Positions 32,465 through 32,834 of a DNA stretch of 32,834 bases are shown one piece after another (the stretch's first letter is position 1; each line of letters begins with the position of its first letter). Below the pieces are notes generated by a model. It had not been told where the DNA came from. It saw nothing but the letters and a program-made list of their open reading frames with translations, and did no database searches. The stretch comes from REDI01 sp964586865. GTDB lineage: Bacteria; Myxococcota_A; UBA796; GCA-2862545. The stretch is taken from contig CAZPJM010000020.1 in the NCBI GenBank assembly GCA_964586865.1, positions 1-32,834 on the forward strand. Direction: 5' to 3'. The position numbers and the translations under genes are program-made.

Positions 32465-32472
32465 GCTACCGT
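32465..32472 (+). promoter_or_regulatory. GCTACCGT element, putative -10 of the ATE-like gene
   Basis: It ends 10 nt before the ATG at 32483 (7 nt before an in-frame GTG at 32480) and no Shine-Dalgarno lies between, so the transcript is probably leaderless or almost so. Confidence 0.4.
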
Positions 32473-32482
32473 TGGTCCGGTG

Positions 32483-32834
32483 ATGCACACCCGGATCCAC
32501 CACCCAGAGGGGCCCGTCCCCGGTGACGAGCTCGATGCCTACCTGGCCCGGGGCTGGTACCGGATCGGGCAGGCCATGGTGACCTGTCGCTTCGTGTGGG
32601 CGCACGACGGCACCCTCCGTTCGGCCATCTGGACCCGCACCCGCCTGCAGGGCTACCGGTTCCGCAAGTCCCTGAGCCGGATCCACCGGAAGAACAGCGA
32701 GCGGTACGCCTATGTCGAGGGTCCCCTCCGCGTCGACGAGGAGCACCGGGCGCTGTACCGTCGCTACCGGGCCCACGCCCGGGGGAGCCGCCCGCCCACC
32801 CTCGAGGGGGCGCTCCACGGCGATGCCGAGCACG
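32483..32834 (+). CDS. Aminoacyl-tRNA-protein transferase-like (ATE/Bpt family), partial
   Basis: An open frame starts at the ATG at 32483 and runs off the window with 117 complete codons. The product begins MHTRIHHPEG and contains YLARGWYRIGQAMVTCRF (about 20-37), SAIWTRTRLQGYRFRKSL (about 47-64), RIHRKNSERY and RALYRRYRAHARG (about 93-105). This pattern recalls arginyl/leucyl-tRNA-protein transferases, in which L-x-x-GWRRxGR, a conserved basic segment and LYxRYxxxR occur in this order. Such enzymes add Arg or Leu to protein N-termini for degradation. The usual N-terminal Cys cluster is not evident, so a related GNAT-fold protein is possible. The opposite-strand open frame here is a shadow. 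Confidence 0.6.
   Translation, partial: MHTRIHHPEGPVPGDELDAYLARGWYRIGQAMVTCRFVWAHDGTLRSAIWTRTRLQGYRFRKSLSRIHRKNSERYAYVEGPLRVDEEHRALYRRYRAHARGSRPPTLEGALHGDAEH

Overview
This is a very GC-rich bacterial chromosome segment, densely coding, with no rRNA, tRNA, CRISPR array, transposase, integrase or phage gene that I can see. The gene content suggests a myxobacterium-like (Myxococcota, former Deltaproteobacteria) organism. The clues are a bifunctional Rel protein, a PilT-like protein, a kinase-like protein fused to an FGE-like domain, several lipoproteins, and exported proteins with Asp-Thr-rich linkers. The assignment is inferred from gene style, not proven.

Layout. Positions 1-5009 (+) hold a housekeeping block: rpsO, pnp, dut, ffh. 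It converges on a PilT-like gene (5022-5888, -) whose nucleotide-binding motifs are degenerate. Positions 6021-11410 (+) hold a lipoprotein, a YicC-type RNase, gmk, the (p)ppGpp synthetase/hydrolase and a small putative lipoprotein. Positions 11441-14346 (-) are a tight cluster read in the order lipase-like hydrolase, purM, purN, ribbon-helix-helix-like protein, with two ATGA stop/start overlaps. After a lipoprotein (14446-14991, +) comes a minus-strand group: a GluR0-type ligand-gated potassium-channel homologue, a membrane pseudokinase fused to an FGE-like domain, and a UbiB/ABC1 kinase-like protein. Then follow proS (archaeal/eukaryotic type) and a 667-residue lipoprotein on +. Transketolase, a PBP1b-like class A penicillin-binding protein and a cytoplasmic WD40-type propeller lie on -. 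The window ends on + with a ROK sugar kinase, a secreted FGE-like protein and the start of an ATE/Bpt-like aminoacyl-tRNA-protein transferase that runs off the edge.

How it fits together. Most of the window is core metabolism: translation and RNA decay (rpsO, pnp, yicC), protein targeting (ffh), nucleotides (dut, gmk, purM, purN), stringent response (rel), pentose phosphate pathway (tkt), cell wall (PBP) and sugar phosphorylation (ROK). No defence system or obvious new multi-gene system is present. The most notable items are the doubly degenerate pseudokinase/FGE-like membrane protein, the glutamate-receptor-like channel, the PilT-like protein without a Walker A lysine, a possible S15-responsive leader in front of rpsO, and a recurring GCTA-type promoter element that in two cases lies so close to the start codon that leaderless transcripts are expected.

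Limits: all functions come from reading motifs by eye. No alignment, structure prediction or database search was run. In this GC-rich DNA, very long open frames on the opposite strand of real genes are common and were treated as shadows.
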